Shown: positions 5,993-7,115 of the stretch, one piece after another
How positions within the stretch are numbered: position 1 is the first letter of the stretch
Layout of the letters: every line of letters starts with the position of its first letter
DNA from: Candidatus Magasanikbacteria bacterium CG1_02_32_51
GTDB taxonomy: Bacteria; Patescibacteriota; Patescibacteriia; Magasanikbacterales; UBA922
Length of the DNA stretch: 7,115 nucleotides
Assembly (NCBI GenBank): GCA_001871435.1
Contig: MNVC01000027.1
Coordinates: 1-7,115, forward strand
Direction: 5' to 3'
The notes under the pieces: generated by a model
The model's database searches: none
The model's input: the letters and a program-made list of their open reading frames with translations, nothing else
What the model was told of the DNA's origin: nothing
Position numbers and translations under genes: made by a program

Positions 5993-6241
5993 ATGTTAAA
6001 TATAGCCGAAGGAAGTGCCAAGAATTCTGATCCTGATTTCACAAGATTCTTAAACATTGCGAGAGGTTCGCTTGAAGAGACAATTTCAGGATTATACCTA
6101 TCACTTGATCTTAAATATATAAACGAAAAACAGTTCAATTTTATTTATGATTCTAGTCACCTGGTATCAAAAAAAATAAATGCATTAATTAAATCATTAA
6201 AAAACAAGACTTCGGAAAACACACAGACCTTGGTTTTTTAA
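5993..6241 (+). CDS. four-helix bundle protein (23S rRNA intervening-sequence type), probably 5'-truncated
   Basis: From its only standard start codon this frame encodes 82 residues. NIAEGSAKN (3-11), FTRFLNIARGSLEET (17-31) and LSLDLKYINEKQF (37-49) match the small four-helix-bundle family first found in intervening sequences of 23S rRNA genes. Members usually have about 110-130 residues, and here helix 1 lies upstream of the ATG with no start of its own. The protein as annotated would lack that helix and may not fold, so I regard the gene as probably degraded. The biochemical function of the family is not established. It interrupts the usual nusG-rplK junction. Counting from 5882, ATA makes up 7 of 11 isoleucine codons against 1 of 12 in rplK, which suggests transfer. 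There is no Shine-Dalgarno sequence. Confidence 0.6.
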   Translation: MLNIAEGSAKNSDPDFTRFLNIARGSLEETISGLYLSLDLKYINEKQFNFIYDSSHLVSKKINALIKSLKNKTSENTQTLVF

Positions 6242-6255
6242 AAAAACGCTTCTCT

Positions 6256-6288
6256 AAGTCTGTAGTCTGTCGTCCGTAGTCAGTAGTC
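6256..6288. repeat. degenerate 7-bp tandem repeat
   Basis: After a partial AAGTC, four 7-bp units follow: TGTAGTC, TGTCGTC, CGTAGTC and AGTAGTC (6261-6288). They fill the space between the four-helix-bundle stop codon and the rplK start, ending 10 nt before the rplK ATG. The repeat is non-coding and may have arrived with the preceding gene. Confidence 0.7.
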
Positions 6289-6298
6289 TAAAATATAT

Positions 6299-6721
6299 AT
6301 GGCCAAAAAACTAAAAACCCAAATCAAATTACAAGTTGTCGGTGGCGCTGCCAATCCAGCACCTCCAATTGGTCCAGCTCTTGGACAACATGGTCTAAAC
6401 ATCCAAGATTTCTGTATTCAATTTAACAATGCTACAGCTGACAAAAAAGGTGAAGTAGTCCCAGTTGTAATCAATGTTTATGAAGATAGAACTTTTGACT
6501 TCATAACCAAAGTTGCTCCAGCTAGTGAGCTTATCAAAAAAGCAGCTGGCATTACCAAAGGTGCTGCCAATCCTTTGAAAGAAAAAGTTGGCAAAATTAC
6601 CAAAGCTCAAGTAAAAGAAATTGCTGAAAAGAAAATGGAAGATCTAAATGCTAATGATTTGGATGCTGCCATGAGAATTATTGAAGGTACAGCTAGACAA
6701 ATGGGTGTAAGAGTGGAATAA
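6299..6721 (+). CDS. rplK: 50S ribosomal protein L11
   Basis: L11 binds the GTPase-associated region of 23S rRNA at the base of the L7/L12 stalk. The 140 residues are full length. The N-terminal domain has the proline-rich PAPPIGPALGQHGLNI (20-35), where thiostrepton-resistance changes map in other bacteria. The RNA-binding C-terminal domain (about 70-140) has ITKGAANPLKEKVGKIT (84-100), LDAAMRIIEGTARQMGVRVE (121-140) and the family GTARxMG signature. It belongs to the secE-nusG-rplK unit. It is followed by a terminator and a convergent gene, where most bacteria have rplA. There is no Shine-Dalgarno sequence before the ATG, only AT-rich sequence. Confidence 0.97.
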   Translation: MAKKLKTQIKLQVVGGAANPAPPIGPALGQHGLNIQDFCIQFNNATADKKGEVVPVVINVYEDRTFDFITKVAPASELIKKAAGITKGAANPLKEKVGKITKAQVKEIAEKKMEDLNANDLDAAMRIIEGTARQMGVRVE

Positions 6722-6741
6722 TTGTAAACCAATATTTATAA

Positions 6742-6768
6742 AACAGTCGCTGATAAGTGACTGTTTTT
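6742..6768 (+). terminator. intrinsic terminator after rplK, probably bidirectional
   Basis: AACAGTCGC (6742-6750) pairs with GTGACTGTT (6757-6765) around TGATAA, with one G-T wobble, and a T-run covers 6764-6768. It lies 20 nt after the rplK stop. An A-run on the left side gives a T-run on the minus strand, so it could also stop the convergent gene from the right. Confidence 0.85.
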
Positions 6769-6785
6769 ATTTGCAAAAACAGTTT

Positions 6786-6814
6786 CAATTTTCAATTTAG
6801 CAATTTTGAATTTT
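6786..6814. repeat. degenerate CAATTTT tandem repeat
   Basis: CAATTTT (6786-6792), CAATTTAG (6793-6800), CAATTTTG (6801-6808) and AATTTT (6809-6814) form a loose 7-8 bp periodicity in the short space between two convergent genes. It may be simple low-complexity sequence. Confidence 0.4.
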
Positions 6815-6828
6815 AAATTATTTTTTAT

Positions 6829-7115
6829 TTATTTCTTCATCTTCCCTGTCCACGAGAAGATACTCTGGATACTATTCAAGATGACTTGAAAGACAGATTC
6901 TTCTTTTTGAGGAGTTAGCATGTTTACAATCTTGGAAACACTAGAATTTCCAGAAGAATCTGCACTCTCTACTTGGAATTGGTAAATAGAGCCAGCATCA
7001 AAGTCACTGATGACGACGATATGCTTCTTCGTGTAGTTGCTGTCTAGTTTGGTAGCCTCAGCCAATTTGGTAGTACCAGCTTTACTAAAGCCTTTTTGGT
7101 AGAGGACTCTACTAG
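6829..7115 (-). CDS. C-terminal part of a fibronectin type III-like domain protein (partial)
   Basis: The frame is open from the right edge of the window to a TAA at 6829-6831; 94 residues are visible and the N-terminus lies outside. The segment HIVVISDFDAGSIYQFQVES followed by ADSSGNSSVSKIV is the typical end of a fibronectin III fold (the Y-x-F-x-V strand, then a D-x-x-G-N turn). Such modules occur in secreted and surface-anchored proteins. The last 25 or so residues form a possible amphipathic helix (SVFQVILNSIQSIFSW) ending in a basic KMKK tail. An in-frame TTG at 7065-7063 is not a credible start, because the fold continues upstream of it. The gene converges on rplK. The rest of the protein, and so its role, cannot be judged from here. 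Confidence 0.7.
   Translation of the reverse strand, partial: SRVLYQKGFSKAGTTKLAEATKLDSNYTKKHIVVISDFDAGSIYQFQVESADSSGNSSVSKIVNMLTPQKEESVFQVILNSIQSIFSWTGKMKK

Noticed and set aside
5888..6241. Four-helix-bundle protein as the accessory protein (Avd) of a diversity-generating retroelement
   Set aside because: No reverse transcriptase, template repeat or variable repeat is visible. The sequence fits the general intervening-sequence family, and the gene appears truncated.
319..6721. Alternative genetic code with TGA read as glycine, as in some CPR lineages
   Set aside because: All conserved proteins end at TAA or TAG and are complete without any in-frame TGA, so nothing requires recoding.

Overview
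The window is AT-rich bacterial chromosome. It carries housekeeping genes for cell wall synthesis (rodA), DNA topology (gyrB), and protein export, transcription and translation (secE, nusG, rplK), separated by unusually repeat-rich spacers. The most likely source is a member of the Candidate Phyla Radiation (Patescibacteria), perhaps the Parcubacteria/ABY1 side. This is an inference from four things: almost no Shine-Dalgarno sequences, one apparently leaderless gene, rplK without rplA after it, and a four-helix-bundle (23S rRNA intervening-sequence type) gene wedged into a ribosomal operon. No rRNA gene or other taxonomic marker confirms it.

Layout. Positions 1-318 hold no gene, but contain three spaced TATGACA repeats that resemble the end of an insertion sequence and a 9-bp tandem repeat. 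Positions 319-2303, minus strand, are a two-gene unit: an unrecognised single-pass membrane protein followed 8 nt later by rodA. A promoter lies almost on top of the first start codon. Positions 2304-2618 are a divergent spacer with the minus-strand promoter, an extended -10 promoter for gyrB and two hairpin repeats. gyrB occupies 2619-4664 and looks intact. Positions 4665-5147 are a gene-free spacer packed with palindromes: two related 82-83 bp composite inverted repeats flank two copies of another hairpin, and a near-consensus sigma70 promoter for secE follows. Positions 5148-6721 carry secE, nusG, a damaged or truncated four-helix-bundle gene, and rplK. A good intrinsic terminator follows rplK, and the convergent 3' end of a fibronectin-III-like protein runs off the right edge.

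How the genes fit together. SecE is the small essential subunit of the SecYEG channel. NusG is the elongation factor and L11 is a ribosomal stalk-base protein, so this is the classic secE-nusG-rplK cluster, here ending after rplK instead of continuing to rplA. RodA is the lipid II polymerase of the elongasome, and its unknown membrane partner may also act in the envelope.

Nothing in the window is clearly a new defence or enzymatic system. The observations most worth checking are the four-helix-bundle gene, whose family resemblance runs back in the -1 frame to the nusG stop codon without any start codon; the palindromic repeat cluster; the hairpin-plus-T-run directly after the secE promoter; and the missing rplA.
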